A stretch of 64,000 bases of DNA from Pedobacter sp. Hv1 (GCF_001412215.1 NZ_LLWP01000012.1:1-64000); one strand, 5' to 3'. Positions 17,372 to 27,320 are shown, counted from the stretch's first letter. Notes: generated from the sequence alone by a model not told the origin. Translations and numbers: made by a program.

Positions 17372-18661
17372 ATGATAGCAAAAATCGGAAGAAGTGCAAA
17401 TTTATATGGGGCATTGGCATACAATCAGCTTAAAGTGGAGAATGAAAACGGGCGAATTTTGTTTGCCAATAAGATGATTGAAACAGCAAGCGGTCATTAT
17501 ACCGTTGCTCAATTAGCCCAGTCTTTTGCTCCTTACCTGATAGCGAACCGCAATACCGAGAAACACACCTTGCATATCTCGCTCAATCCTGACCCGAATG
17601 ACAAAGTAAGCGATGATAAGTTTAGGGAAATGGCAGAACTATATATGAAGGAAATGGGTTATGGTGAACAGCCTTTTGTAGTGTTCAAACATACTGATAT
17701 TGACCGCAGCCATATACACATTGTATCGGTTTGCGTGGATGAGCAGGGTAAAAAGATTTCGGACAAATTCGAGAAAATACGGTCTATGAATGTATGCCGT
17801 GAGCTAGAAAAAAAATACAGTTTGATACCCGCGACGGAAAAAAAGCGTAATCAGAATGATAAGGTTTTCCATCCAGTGAATTACCAAGCTGGAGATGTAA
17901 AAAGTCAGATTGCTTCGGTTATTCGTCACCTGCCAAACTACTACCAATATCAATCATTAGGCGAATACAATGCCTTACTTTCCTTGTTCAATATTACAAC
18001 CGAAAAAATTGAGGGCGAATTACAAGGAAAAATGCAACAAGGCTTATTATATATTCCACTAAATGAAAAAGGCGAAAGAGTTGGACATCCATTCAAGGCT
18101 TCGCTGTTCGGAAAGAGCGCAGGGCTTCCTGCTTTAGAACTTCATTTTGCAAAATGCAAAATCGCTTTGAAAGATACCCCAACCAAACAGACCCTAAAAT
18201 CCGCCATTACTATTGCTTTGCAAACCACAAGTGATGAACAGGCTTTTAAAAAGCAGTTAAGAGAACAGGGCATTAACGTAGTGGTGCGTAGAAATGATGT
18301 AGGTCGTATTTACGGAATGACGTTTATTGACCACAATTCCAAAACGGTCTGGAATGGTTCAAATTTAAGTAAAGAGCTTTCTGCAAATACCTTTAATGAT
18401 TATTGGAACCATAATATCAAACCCGAAATAATAGAGCCTGCTGAATTACAATCTAAAATATCTACATCAAATGATGAAGATATTCCTGTGGAAGAACCAC
18501 ATCATTTGTTCGACTTTCTGAATACTTCTGAAAAATACGAAGACGGTTTGATTGAAGCATTGGGCGGTTTGCTTCCCGAAGCACAGGGGGAAGATTACGA
18601 AGAACTTGATTTTGCCAATAAGATGAAGAAGAAAAGAAAACGACAAAGAGGTCAGCGATAG
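17372..18661 (+). CDS. mobB: MobB relaxase
   Basis: 429 aa. The N-terminal relaxase domain carries the three-His metal site H107, H114 and H116 within HTDIDRSHIHIV. The candidate nucleophile Tyr is in the N-terminal region, though I cannot say which residue it is. The C-terminal half is less conserved and ends in a very basic tail (KMKKKRKRQRGQR). It nicks oriT and is carried into the recipient on the transferred strand. It works with MobA and coupling protein MobC. Confidence 0.92.
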   Translation: MIAKIGRSANLYGALAYNQLKVENENGRILFANKMIETASGHYTVAQLAQSFAPYLIANRNTEKHTLHISLNPDPNDKVSDDKFREMAELYMKEMGYGEQPFVVFKHTDIDRSHIHIVSVCVDEQGKKISDKFEKIRSMNVCRELEKKYSLIPATEKKRNQNDKVFHPVNYQAGDVKSQIASVIRHLPNYYQYQSLGEYNALLSLFNITTEKIEGELQGKMQQGLLYIPLNEKGERVGHPFKASLFGKSAGLPALELHFAKCKIALKDTPTKQTLKSAITIALQTTSDEQAFKKQLREQGINVVVRRNDVGRIYGMTFIDHNSKTVWNGSNLSKELSANTFNDYWNHNIKPEIIEPAELQSKISTSNDEDIPVEEPHHLFDFLNTSEKYEDGLIEALGGLLPEAQGEDYEELDFANKMKKKRKRQRGQR

Positions 18662-18667
18662 CAATCA

Positions 18668-18702
18668 GCCAAACACAGCCACGCACAGCCATTGACCGCC
18701 AC
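18668..18702 (+). promoter_or_regulatory. Possible fifth copy of the shared ICE element (upstream of mobC)
   Basis: Plus strand reads GCCAAACACAGCC, a 7-nt insert plus GCC, then ATTGACCGCCAC. It matches the consensus except for an insertion, and it has the same orientation and distance to its gene (about 61-95 nt) as copies C and D. No good -7 box was found. Weaker than the other four. Confidence 0.35.
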
Positions 18703-18762
18703 ATTCTTATAGCCACTCCATAGAGCTTTTAAATTCACGCCCGAACATTAAAACTTAAAATA

Positions 18763-20757
18763 ATGCAGGGAGAAGACGATTTAAGAGGGCTTGCCAAGAT
18801 AATGGCTTTTATGCGGGCAGTCAGTATTCTTTTGGTGCTGATGCACCTTTATTGGTTTTGTTACGGTTTCTTTTTAGAACGCGGCTGGACGTTGGAAGTA
18901 ATCAACAAGATATTAGGCAATTTCGACAGAACGGCGGGCTTGTTTTCACATACCTTATATACCAAAGTATTCGCTTTGGTTTTGTTGGCTTTGAGTTGCT
19001 TAGGAACAAAGGGCGTAAAGAATGAGAAGATAACCTGGTCTAAAATTTATGTGGCTTTGGGTGTTGGCTTTGTGCTATTCTTCCTGAACACACCGTTGTT
19101 AAAGCTATCCCCGGTAATAGGCACATTTCTGTATATCCTTACTATCTCATTAGGGTATATCGCCTTGTTGATGGCAGGCGTATGGATGAGCCGATTGCTC
19201 CGTACTAACCTAATGGATGATGTTTTTAATAATGAGAACGAGAGCTTTCAGCAAGAAACAAAGCTGATGGAAAATGAATATTCCGTTAACCTACCCACCA
19301 AATTTTACTACAAAGGAAAATGGAACAACGGTTGGATAAACATCGTAAATCCTTTCAGGGCATCAATCGTGTTGGGTACTCCGGGTTCCGGAAAATCGTA
19401 TGCAATCGTAAACAATTACATCAAGCAACAGATAGAGAAAGGCTTCAGTATGTACATCTACGATTTCAAGTTTGATGACCTTTCAACCATTGCCTACAAT
19501 CATTTACTAAAGCATCGGGATAAGTACAAAGTTCAGCCCAAATTTTACGTCATTAACTTTGACGACCCACGTAAGAGCCACCGTTGCAATCCACTCAATC
19601 CCGACTTTATGACGGACATTTCAGATGCTTACGAAGCAGCATATACCATAATGCTAAACCTCAACAGGTCGTGGATACAAAAGCAAGGGGATTTTTTCGT
19701 GGAAAGCCCAATTATTCTTTTGGCTGCTATTATTTGGTATCTGAAAATCTATGAGGATGGCAAGTATTGTACATTTCCTCACGCTATTGAATTACTGAAC
19801 AAAAAGTATTCGGACGTATTTACTATTTTGACATCATATCCTGATTTAGAAAACTACCTATCGCCCTTTATGGATGCGTGGCAAAGTGGCGCACAAGACC
19901 AGTTGCAAGGACAAATAGCATCGGCTAAAATTCCGTTGTCAAGAATGATCTCTCCACAATTGTACTGGGTAATGACAGGCGATGATTTTTCTTTAGACAT
20001 CAACAATCCAAAAGAACCAAAAATACTTTGTGTAGGAAACAATCCCGACCGACAAAACATCTACTCCGCAGCATTGGGATTGTACAATTCCAGAATTGTA
20101 AAGCTCATCAACAAAAAAGGGCAATTAAAAAGTTCGGTTATCATAGATGAGTTGCCAACAATCTACTTCAGAGGGCTGGATAACCTTATTGCAACCGCCC
20201 GTAGCAATAAAGTAGCAGTTTGTCTGGGCTTTCAGGATTTCTCTCAATTGATACGGGATTACGGAGACAAGGAAGCTAAAGTTATCCAAAATACTGTAGG
20301 TAATATTTTTAGTGGTCAGGTTGTTGGCGAAACGGCAAAAAGCCTTTCGGAACGGTTCGGAAAAGTATTGCAAAAACGCCAGAGTTTGACCATTAACCGA
20401 AATGATAAATCAACTTCTATTTCTACGCAATTGGATAGTCTGATACCTGCATCCAAAATCTCAACATTGACACAAGGTATGTTTGTCGGTTCTGTATCGG
20501 ATAACTTCGATGAACGTATCGAGCAAAAGATATTTCACGCTGAAATAGTAGTAGATAATGAAAAGGTAGCTACCGAAACCGAAGCCTATCAAAAGATACC
20601 GCAAATCTTGTCTTTTGTAAATGAGCAGGGCGAGGATAAAATGAAGCAGGAAATTGAGAGTAATTACAAGCAGATAAAATCAGACATCCTGAATGTTGTT
20701 AAAAACGAAATTGAACGCATTAAGAATGACCCAAACTTACAGCATTTGGTTCAATAG
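18763..20757 (+). CDS. mobC: MobC, VirD4-type coupling protein
   Basis: 664 aa. N-terminal membrane helices (several between about 15 and 145) precede an ATPase domain with Walker A GTPGSGKS at about 205-212 and SSVIIDELPT as Walker B. The C-terminal part is helical. It is the type IV coupling protein that brings the relaxase-DNA complex to the TraG-powered channel. Last gene of the mob operon, 101 nt after mobB. Confidence 0.93.
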   Translation: MQGEDDLRGLAKIMAFMRAVSILLVLMHLYWFCYGFFLERGWTLEVINKILGNFDRTAGLFSHTLYTKVFALVLLALSCLGTKGVKNEKITWSKIYVALGVGFVLFFLNTPLLKLSPVIGTFLYILTISLGYIALLMAGVWMSRLLRTNLMDDVFNNENESFQQETKLMENEYSVNLPTKFYYKGKWNNGWINIVNPFRASIVLGTPGSGKSYAIVNNYIKQQIEKGFSMYIYDFKFDDLSTIAYNHLLKHRDKYKVQPKFYVINFDDPRKSHRCNPLNPDFMTDISDAYEAAYTIMLNLNRSWIQKQGDFFVESPIILLAAIIWYLKIYEDGKYCTFPHAIELLNKKYSDVFTILTSYPDLENYLSPFMDAWQSGAQDQLQGQIASAKIPLSRMISPQLYWVMTGDDFSLDINNPKEPKILCVGNNPDRQNIYSAALGLYNSRIVKLINKKGQLKSSVIIDELPTIYFRGLDNLIATARSNKVAVCLGFQDFSQLIRDYGDKEAKVIQNTVGNIFSGQVVGETAKSLSERFGKVLQKRQSLTINRNDKSTSISTQLDSLIPASKISTLTQGMFVGSVSDNFDERIEQKIFHAEIVVDNEKVATETEAYQKIPQILSFVNEQGEDKMKQEIESNYKQIKSDILNVVKNEIERIKNDPNLQHLVQ

Positions 20758-21073
20758 AAGCGCAATTTAACAAGACATAACAGAAATATCTTAAAGACAA
20801 ACACTGGCACGGAAAAATTTTAGCCAACCCAAATTTGGCACATTTGATTTTTGTTGAAATGTCTTATTAACACTTAAAAAGACATAAGTGTCAATTAATC
20901 GTTTGAATCATAAAGACATATAAAAATAGATATGGAATTAAATAAAAATAAATCTGTTAATACTTCGCATTTTGTAAGTGACATCAGATCAACTAACACC
21001 CACCTTACAATGTGCTATTTTTTCCAACGTATCCAGCACATAGAAACTTCACATTAAAAAAAGCATAAAAAAA
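20758..21073. other. Non-coding gap after mobC
   Basis: I see no gene in this AT-rich stretch. It has several AAGACAT words (for example near 20776, 20880 and 20914) of unknown meaning, and no clear terminator hairpin. Confidence 0.5.
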
Positions 21074-21104
21074 TTGTGGGTTTAAAAATTACTAGCTATA
21101 TTTG
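21074..21104 (+). promoter_or_regulatory. Promoter of the ilv leader-operon
   Basis: TTG at 21074-21076, a 20-nt spacer, then a perfect TATATTTG at 21097-21104. The expected start near 21111 is only about 14 nt before leader peptide 1, so the mRNA begins with the attenuator. Confidence 0.7.
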
Positions 21105-21124
21105 CACTTGAAAACAGAAAAAAA

Positions 21125-21193
21125 ATGTACAATTCAATTATTATTTCTTCTATTATTATTGCGGGTGTGATTTCACATACCGGGGAGGAATAA
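21125..21193 (+). CDS. ilv leader peptide 1 (attenuator)
   Basis: A 22-codon peptide with seven Ile codons (two runs of three) and one Val. The last codons contain GGGGAGG (21182-21188), which can pair with CCTCCC (21226-21231), the left arm of the terminator that follows. A ribosome stalled on Ile codons would leave GGGGAGG free to form an antiterminator. A ribosome reaching the stop at 21191 would cover it and let the terminator form. This is the classical logic of amino-acid attenuation. Confidence 0.8.
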   Translation: MYNSIIISSIIIAGVISHTGEE

Positions 21194-21223
21194 TTTTGAT
21201 ATAATCTAAAAGATATATTTGAA

Positions 21224-21253
21224 AGCCTCCCGAGAAATCAGGAGGCTTTTTTT
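21224..21253 (+). terminator. Attenuator terminator 1
   Basis: Stem AGCCTCC (21224-21230) with GGAGGCT (21241-21247) and a run of seven T (21247-21253). It is the conditional terminator of leader 1. Confidence 0.85.
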
Positions 21254-21279
21254 ATTGACATTAAACTAAAAAGAACAAA

Positions 21280-21336
21280 ATGAAATCATATAACAACACT
21301 ATTATTATCAGCATTATTATTAGCTCGCCACCGTGA
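21280..21336 (+). CDS. ilv leader peptide 2 (second attenuator)
   Basis: An 18-codon peptide with six Ile codons (two runs of three), ending SSPP. It starts 27 nt after terminator 1. TGAGA at its stop (21334-21338) can pair with TCTCA (21369-21373) in the left arm and loop of terminator 2, again allowing an alternative structure. With leader 1 it makes a tandem double attenuator before ilvE. Confidence 0.75.
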   Translation: MKSYNNTIIISIIISSPP

Positions 21337-21362
21337 GAGATGCTGCTTTATGCCAAATTGTA

Positions 21363-21393
21363 AGCCTTTCTCATTTCGGGAAAGGCTTTTTTT
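21363..21393 (+). terminator. Attenuator terminator 2
   Basis: Stem AGCCTTTC (21363-21370) with GAAAGGCT (21380-21387), then seven T (21387-21393). Conditional terminator of leader 2, 41 nt before ilvE. Confidence 0.85.
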
Positions 21394-21434
21394 ATTCCCA
21401 AAAATCAATTATCAACTCAATAAAAAAAATAAAT

Positions 21435-22322
21435 ATGTATTCAAACAACGAAACAGTCCTTTTTTTGGACGGAAAATTTGTAAAGGCTAACGAATCTACA
21501 ACCGATTTGTACAGTCAAACGCTTCATTATGGCTACGGTGCATTTGAAGGTATTCGTTCTTATGAAACCAAAAATGGAACTAAAGTATTTAAAGCCGAAG
21601 AACATTATGAACGCTTGAAAAAATCCTGCGAATTGGTAAAAATCCCTTTCGATTGCACTGTTCAAGAGTTAGTCCAAGCTACTTACGAGTTACTGGAAAA
21701 AAACAATTTAAAAAATGCTTACATCCGACCATTGGTGTATTGTGGACAAAATATGAGTTTGTCAAAACCTACCAGGGTTTCGGTGATGATTGCCGCTTGG
21801 GACTGGGGAGCGTATTTGGGAGAAAAATTACTACGATTAACGGTTTCCTCCTATTGCCGTCCACATCCAAAATCCATCCACATTGAAGCGAAAGTCTGCG
21901 GTCATTATGTCAATTCGATTTTGGCAACCAACGAAGCAAAAGACAATGGATTCGACGAAGCCTTGCTTTTGGATAGCGATGGATTTTTAGCCGAAGGTCC
22001 GGGTGCAAATTTGTTCTTTGAAAAAGACGGAAAACTATTCACGCCTCAATTAGGAAACATCCTTCCGGGCATCACCAGAGCCACTGTTTTGGAGTTAGCC
22101 GAACAATTAGGTCTGGAACTGCATCAAGGAAAATTTACCAGAGAAGATCTTTTTCAAGCTGATAGTGCCTTTTACTGCGGAACGGCTGCCGAGGTAGTGG
22201 GTATATTATCGGTGGACACTTATCAATTTCCAAAAAACTGGAATGATTCCTTAGGTAAAAAACTTCAAGATGCTTATTCACTTTTGGTACGAGAACCTTT
22301 AAAACAGCTCAATTTAAACTAA
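21435..22322 (+). CDS. ilvE: Branched-chain amino-acid aminotransferase IlvE
   Basis: 295 aa, class IV PLP aminotransferase. It has SQTLHYGYGAFEGIRSYE near the N-terminus, the PLP-lysine region HIEAKVCGHYVNS and the phosphate-binding segment LPGITRATVLELA. It carries out the last step for Ile, Val and Leu. The frame is open to 21333, but that part overlaps the second attenuator, so ATG 21435 is used. Its stop overlaps ilvD by one base (TAATG). Confidence 0.96.
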   Translation: MYSNNETVLFLDGKFVKANESTTDLYSQTLHYGYGAFEGIRSYETKNGTKVFKAEEHYERLKKSCELVKIPFDCTVQELVQATYELLEKNNLKNAYIRPLVYCGQNMSLSKPTRVSVMIAAWDWGAYLGEKLLRLTVSSYCRPHPKSIHIEAKVCGHYVNSILATNEAKDNGFDEALLLDSDGFLAEGPGANLFFEKDGKLFTPQLGNILPGITRATVLELAEQLGLELHQGKFTREDLFQADSAFYCGTAAEVVGILSVDTYQFPKNWNDSLGKKLQDAYSLLVREPLKQLNLN

Positions 22323-23998
22323 TGAAAACACTCAACAAATACAGTAGAACCATCACACAAGATGAAACCCAACCTGCAGCACAAGCCATGCTTTATGGAA
22401 TAGGTTTAACCGAAGACGATTTGCAAAAAGCACAAGTGGGAATTGTGAGTATGGGTTACGAAGGAAATCCCTGCAACATGCACCTCAACGATTTGGCTAA
22501 AGAAGTAAAAGCTGGTGTGCAACAAGAGGATTTAGTAGGATTGATATTTAATACCATTGGTGTGAGTGACGGTATATCAAACGGAACTGACGGTATGCGT
22601 TTTTCTTTGGTTTCCAGAGATGTGATCGCCGATTCCATAGAAACGGTGGTGAGTGCCCAATGGTACGATGCTGTATTGGCGGTAGTAGGTTGCGATAAAA
22701 ATATGCCTGGTTCTATCATCGCCATGGGAAGATTAAATCGTCCTGCAATCATGGTTTATGGCGGAACGATCCATTCTGGAAAATGGAAAGGAGAATCGCT
22801 CAATATCGTTTCAGCTTTTGAAGCTTTAGGTAAAAAATTCAGTAACACCATTTCCGATGAAGATTACAAAGGTATAATCAAAAACGCTTGTCCTGGCGCG
22901 GGTGCTTGTGGCGGTATGTACACAGCAAATACGATGGCTTCGGCTATTGAAGCTTTGGGAATGAGTTTACCTTACAGTTCATCCAATCCTGCGTTGAGCA
23001 GCAATAAAAAAATGGAATGTTTTGATACAGGAAAAGCCATCAAAGTGTTGTTGGAAAAAGACATTAAGCCCAAAGACATCATGACCCGAAAAGCCTTTGA
23101 AAATGCCATGACCATGGTAACGGTTTTGGGCGGCTCTACCAATGCCGTAATGCACCTGATAGCAATGGCACATTCGGTGGATTTGGAATTGACTTTGAAT
23201 GATTTCCAAAAGGTAAGTAACCGTGTTCCAGTGTTGGCAGATTTAAAACCAAGTGGAAAATACCTCATGGAAGATTTGCACGAAGCAGGTGGTGTTCCAG
23301 CAGTAATGAAATATTTATTGAAACACAATTTATTACATAGAGATTGTTTAACTGTTACAGGAAAAACAATTGTTGAAAATTTGGAAGCTGTGGAAGATTT
23401 AACCGAAGGTCAGAAAGTATTTCTTCCATTGGAAAATCCAGTGAAAGCAAATGGACATCTGCAAATGCTCTACGGAAATTTAGCTACCGAGGGAAGTGTA
23501 GCTAAAATAAGTGGCAAAGAGGGCGATTATTTTGAAGGAACAGCCAAAGTATTTGACGATGAATATGCAGTGATTGATGGTGTGCGAAACGGAGAAGTAA
23601 AACCCGGGAATGTGGTAGTAATCCGTTATTGCGGACCAAGAGGCGGACCGGGAATGCCTGAAATGCTCAAACCAACTTCAGCAATTATGGGTGCAGGATT
23701 GGGAAATTCAGTGGCTTTAATTACCGACGGTAGATTTTCGGGTGGAACGCATGGTTTTGTGGTAGGACACATCACTCCGGAAGCTTTTGTAGGTGGAACA
23801 ATTGCCTTGGTAAATGATGGAGATTTGATTGCGATTGACACAAAAAATAATACGATCAATTTAAAAGTATCTGAACAGGAATTGGAAAAACGAAAAGCAG
23901 CATGGAAACAACCTCCATTGAAAGCAAATAAAGGGGTTTTGTACAAATATGCACAATGCGTTTCGAGTGCTTCATTGGGGTGTGTAACCGATAAATAA
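22322..23998 (+). CDS. ilvD: Dihydroxy-acid dehydratase IlvD
   Basis: 558 aa, full length. Iron-sulphur ligand motifs GCDKNMPG and CPGAGACGGMYTANTM are present, as is the C-terminal PTSAIMGAGLGNSVALITDG. It converts dihydroxyisovalerate and dihydroxymethylvalerate to the keto acids used by IlvE. Coupled to ilvE and 7 nt from ilvB. Confidence 0.97.
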   Translation: MKTLNKYSRTITQDETQPAAQAMLYGIGLTEDDLQKAQVGIVSMGYEGNPCNMHLNDLAKEVKAGVQQEDLVGLIFNTIGVSDGISNGTDGMRFSLVSRDVIADSIETVVSAQWYDAVLAVVGCDKNMPGSIIAMGRLNRPAIMVYGGTIHSGKWKGESLNIVSAFEALGKKFSNTISDEDYKGIIKNACPGAGACGGMYTANTMASAIEALGMSLPYSSSNPALSSNKKMECFDTGKAIKVLLEKDIKPKDIMTRKAFENAMTMVTVLGGSTNAVMHLIAMAHSVDLELTLNDFQKVSNRVPVLADLKPSGKYLMEDLHEAGGVPAVMKYLLKHNLLHRDCLTVTGKTIVENLEAVEDLTEGQKVFLPLENPVKANGHLQMLYGNLATEGSVAKISGKEGDYFEGTAKVFDDEYAVIDGVRNGEVKPGNVVVIRYCGPRGGPGMPEMLKPTSAIMGAGLGNSVALITDGRFSGGTHGFVVGHITPEAFVGGTIALVNDGDLIAIDTKNNTINLKVSEQELEKRKAAWKQPPLKANKGVLYKYAQCVSSASLGCVTDK

Positions 23999-24005
23999 TT
24001 AAAAA

Positions 24006-25706
24006 ATGAAAACAACGGAATTAAAAATAACAGGTGCAGAAGCGGTGATACAAAGCCTGAAAGCCGAAGGTGTAAAAACGATATTTGGTTATCCAGGCGG
24101 TGCTATCATGCCAATTTATGATGCCTTGTTTCATCATCTTGAAGAAGTAAATCATATCTTGACAAGACACGAGCAAGGTGCTATACATGCAGCTCAAGGA
24201 TATGCTAGAACTTCAGGAAAAACAGGGGTTGTATTTGCTACTTCGGGTCCGGGAGCCACCAATTTAATTACAGGTTTAGCCGATGCCCTGATTGATTCTA
24301 CGCCCTTGGTTTGCATCACCGGACAGGTGGCTTCTCATCTCTTGGGAACTGATGCTTTTCAGGAAACCGATGTCATGGGAATTTCGATGCCGGTAACCAA
24401 ATGGAATTGTCAGGTAACCAAAGCAGCAGATATAGCACCCACTTTAGCCAAAGCATTTTACATCGCCTCGTCTGGTCGTCCGGGGCCGGTTTTGGTGGAT
24501 ATTACCAAAGATGCCCAGTTTGAAAAACTGGATTTCTCTTACGAAAAGTGTACATCGGTGAGAAGCTACCAACCTAAGCCAAAATTGAATGTAGATCAAG
24601 TGCAAGCAGCAACCAAGTTTTTGAATGAGGCAAAAAAACCTTTGATGATTGTCGGACAAGGAATTATGCTTTCCAATGCAGAAGAAGAATTATTGGCTTT
24701 TGCCGAAAAAACGGGTATTCCGGTGGCTTCTACGCTTTTGGGATTAGGAGCTTTTCCAAGTCATCACCCTTTATTTGTTGGAATGGTAGGCATGCATGGC
24801 AATTATGCACCCAATGTAAAAACCAATGAGTGCGATGTGTTGCTTGCCGTGGGAATGCGTTTTGACGACCGTGTTACAGGTGATGTTTCCCGGTATGCAA
24901 CACAAGCAAAAGTGGTTCATGTTGATATAGACACTGCCGAAATCAATAAAATCATAAAAGCCGATGCTCCTGTTGTAGCCGATGCCAAAGAAGCACTAAC
25001 CGTTTTAGCAGATTTGGTAGAAAAACAAACTCATCAAAATTGGTTGGATGAATTTCATCAAGCGAAGCAAAAGGAATTACAGGTACTTTCAGAAAATAGA
25101 GAAAAGGAATTTTCAGATGAACTGAGAATGGATTTGGTGATTGATTTACTTTCTCAAAAAACCAAGGGCAATGCAATCGTTGTAACCGATGTGGGACAGC
25201 ACCAAATGATGGCGGCACAGTTCTATCAGTATAATCAAACCAAAAGTAATGTTACATCTGGCGGATTGGGAACGATGGGTTTTGCACTTCCAGCCGCTAT
25301 TGGAGCAAAAATGGCAAATCCGGAAAAACAAGTCGTAGCTATCATTGGAGATGGTGGTTTTCAAATGACCTTGCAGGAATTGGGAACCATGATGCAGAAT
25401 AATATCGGCGTGAAAATCATCATCTTAAACAATGGTTATTTGGGAATGGTGAGGCAATGGCAACAAATGTTCTTTGAAAAAAGATATTCGTTTACCGACA
25501 TTCAAAGTCCTGATTTTGTGGCTTTGGCAGCCTCTTACAACATCAAAGGTCAAAAAGTTGAAAGACAGGAGGACTTGAACAACGCATTAGACCAACTTTT
25601 AAACACAGAAAATGCGTACCTGTTGGAAGTGAAAGTTGCCAGAGAAGATAATGTTTTTCCGATGGTGCCAACAGGTGCTTCGGTAGCTGAAATAAGATTA
25701 CAATAA
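24006..25706 (+). CDS. ilvB: Acetolactate synthase large subunit IlvB
   Basis: 566 aa ThDP enzyme. Catalytic Glu region TRHEQGAIHAAQGYAR, FAD-binding middle domain, and ThDP/Mg motif GDGGFQMTLQELGTM ending in NNGYLGMVRQWQ. With IlvN it makes acetolactate or acetohydroxybutyrate, the committed step for Val and Ile. Confidence 0.97.
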   Translation: MKTTELKITGAEAVIQSLKAEGVKTIFGYPGGAIMPIYDALFHHLEEVNHILTRHEQGAIHAAQGYARTSGKTGVVFATSGPGATNLITGLADALIDSTPLVCITGQVASHLLGTDAFQETDVMGISMPVTKWNCQVTKAADIAPTLAKAFYIASSGRPGPVLVDITKDAQFEKLDFSYEKCTSVRSYQPKPKLNVDQVQAATKFLNEAKKPLMIVGQGIMLSNAEEELLAFAEKTGIPVASTLLGLGAFPSHHPLFVGMVGMHGNYAPNVKTNECDVLLAVGMRFDDRVTGDVSRYATQAKVVHVDIDTAEINKIIKADAPVVADAKEALTVLADLVEKQTHQNWLDEFHQAKQKELQVLSENREKEFSDELRMDLVIDLLSQKTKGNAIVVTDVGQHQMMAAQFYQYNQTKSNVTSGGLGTMGFALPAAIGAKMANPEKQVVAIIGDGGFQMTLQELGTMMQNNIGVKIIILNNGYLGMVRQWQQMFFEKRYSFTDIQSPDFVALAASYNIKGQKVERQEDLNNALDQLLNTENAYLLEVKVAREDNVFPMVPTGASVAEIRLQ

Positions 25707-25722
25707 TTATAAAACGGATAAA

Positions 25723-26253
25723 ATGGAAACAATGAACAAAACATTTACCGTATCCATATTTACGGAAAATACAATCGGAATGCTCAACCGCATCACCATC
25801 ATATTTACAAGACGACATTTGAATATTGACAGCATCACCGCTTCTGAAACAGAGGTTAAAAATGTGCACCGTTACACTATCGTTTTGAGAACAAACAGAG
25901 AACAAATAGATAAAGTTGTTGGGCAAATCGACAAATTAATTGATGTTCTGAAAGCCTTTGTACACGAAGATAATGAAGTAGTACATCAGGAAATTGCGTT
26001 ATATAAAATCAAAACAACAGAACTTAAATCCAACAATGTAGAGCAAGTGGTTAGAGAAAATAGTGCCAAAGTTCTCACCGTAGATCCCGATTTTATCGTC
26101 ATTGAAAAAACAGGGCACAAAGCAGATACACAGGTTTTATTTGAGAAATTGAAACCCTTTGGTATTCTGGAATTTGCCCGCTCAGGAAGAGTAGCAGTTA
26201 CCAAACCAATGAAAGAATTAAGTACTTATTTAAAAGAATTAGAAATCAATTAA
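25723..26253 (+). CDS. ilvN: Acetolactate synthase regulatory subunit IlvN
   Basis: 176 aa. N-terminal ACT domain (FTVSIFTENTIGMLNRITII) and a C-terminal ALS small-subunit domain. It confers valine feedback on IlvB, 16 nt upstream. Start ATG 25723; a second Met at codon 4 is possible. Confidence 0.95.
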   Translation: METMNKTFTVSIFTENTIGMLNRITIIFTRRHLNIDSITASETEVKNVHRYTIVLRTNREQIDKVVGQIDKLIDVLKAFVHEDNEVVHQEIALYKIKTTELKSNNVEQVVRENSAKVLTVDPDFIVIEKTGHKADTQVLFEKLKPFGILEFARSGRVAVTKPMKELSTYLKELEIN

Positions 26254-26273
26254 AAAAAATAATACAATATAAA

Positions 26274-27320
26274 ATGGCACAATTAAATTTTGGCGGCGTA
26301 ATGGAAAATGTCGTAACACGAGAAGAGTTTTCATTAGAGAAAGCAAGAGAAATATTAAAAAACGAAACTGTTGCAGTCATTGGATACGGCGTGCAAGGTC
26401 CGGGACAAGCCTTAAATTTGAAAGATAATGGCGTAAAAGTAATTGTAGGACAACGAAAAGGGACAAAGAGTTGGGACAAAGCACTTGCTGATGGTTGGGT
26501 AGAAAATGAAACTCTTTTCGAAGTGGAAACCGCTTGCGAAAAAGGCACTTTACTCATGAATTTATTATCAGATGCAGGGCAAATACAAGCATGGGAAACG
26601 ATGAAAAAAAATTTGACAACAGGAAAAGCCCTGTATTTTTCACATGGTTTTGGCGTTACTTTTCATGAAAAAACAGGTATCGTGCCACCTAAAGATGTAG
26701 ATGTGTTTTTGGTGGCTCCCAAAGGTTCGGGAACTTCGTTAAGAACATTATTTTTAAAAGGGCAAGGTTTAAATTCCAGTTATGCCGTTTTTCAAAATGC
26801 AACCGGAAAAGCTGAAGAAAAAGCATTGGCATTAGGCATCGCTATCGGTTCTGGTTATTTGTTTGAAACCACATTTCAAAAAGAAGTATACAGCGATTTG
26901 ACTGGCGAACGAGGCGTTTTGATGGGAGCTATCGCAGGTGTTTTTGAGGCTCAATATAATGTGCTTCGTCAGCGAGGACATTCGCCAAGTGAAGCCTTCA
27001 ACGAAACTGTAGAAGAATTGACCCAAAGTTTAATGCCTTTGGTAGCCGAAAACGGAATGGATTGGATGTTTGCCAATTGCAGTACCACTGCACAACGAGG
27101 AGCATTGGATTGGAAAGGTAAATTTAGAGAAGCTACCACTCCTGTTTTTAATGAACTGTATGATGACGTGCTTTCAGGTAAAGAAGCAGCCATCGTTATC
27201 GAAGCCAACAGCAAGCCAGATTACAGAGAAAAACTCAACGCAGAACTCAAAGAAATACAACAAAGTGAGTTGTGGCAAACTGGAATGCAAGTTCGAAAAT
27301 TAAGACCTCAAACCAAATGA
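26274..27320 (+). CDS. ilvC: Ketol-acid reductoisomerase IlvC
   Basis: 348 aa, short class. Rossmann motif GYGVQGPGQA with VGQRKG following (NADPH-type basic residues), and the C-terminal acidic catalytic region (YSDLTGERGVLMGAIAG). Converts acetolactate or acetohydroxybutyrate to the dihydroxy acids used by IlvD. The stop overlaps ilvA (ATGA). Confidence 0.96.
   Translation: MAQLNFGGVMENVVTREEFSLEKAREILKNETVAVIGYGVQGPGQALNLKDNGVKVIVGQRKGTKSWDKALADGWVENETLFEVETACEKGTLLMNLLSDAGQIQAWETMKKNLTTGKALYFSHGFGVTFHEKTGIVPPKDVDVFLVAPKGSGTSLRTLFLKGQGLNSSYAVFQNATGKAEEKALALGIAIGSGYLFETTFQKEVYSDLTGERGVLMGAIAGVFEAQYNVLRQRGHSPSEAFNETVEELTQSLMPLVAENGMDWMFANCSTTAQRGALDWKGKFREATTPVFNELYDDVLSGKEAAIVIEANSKPDYREKLNAELKEIQQSELWQTGMQVRKLRPQTK

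Noticed and set aside
20811..20850. TGGCAC and TTTGGCAC words after mobC, looking like another copy of the shared element.
   Set aside because: The central TCAAAGGCAG core and spacing are missing, and no operon starts just beyond.
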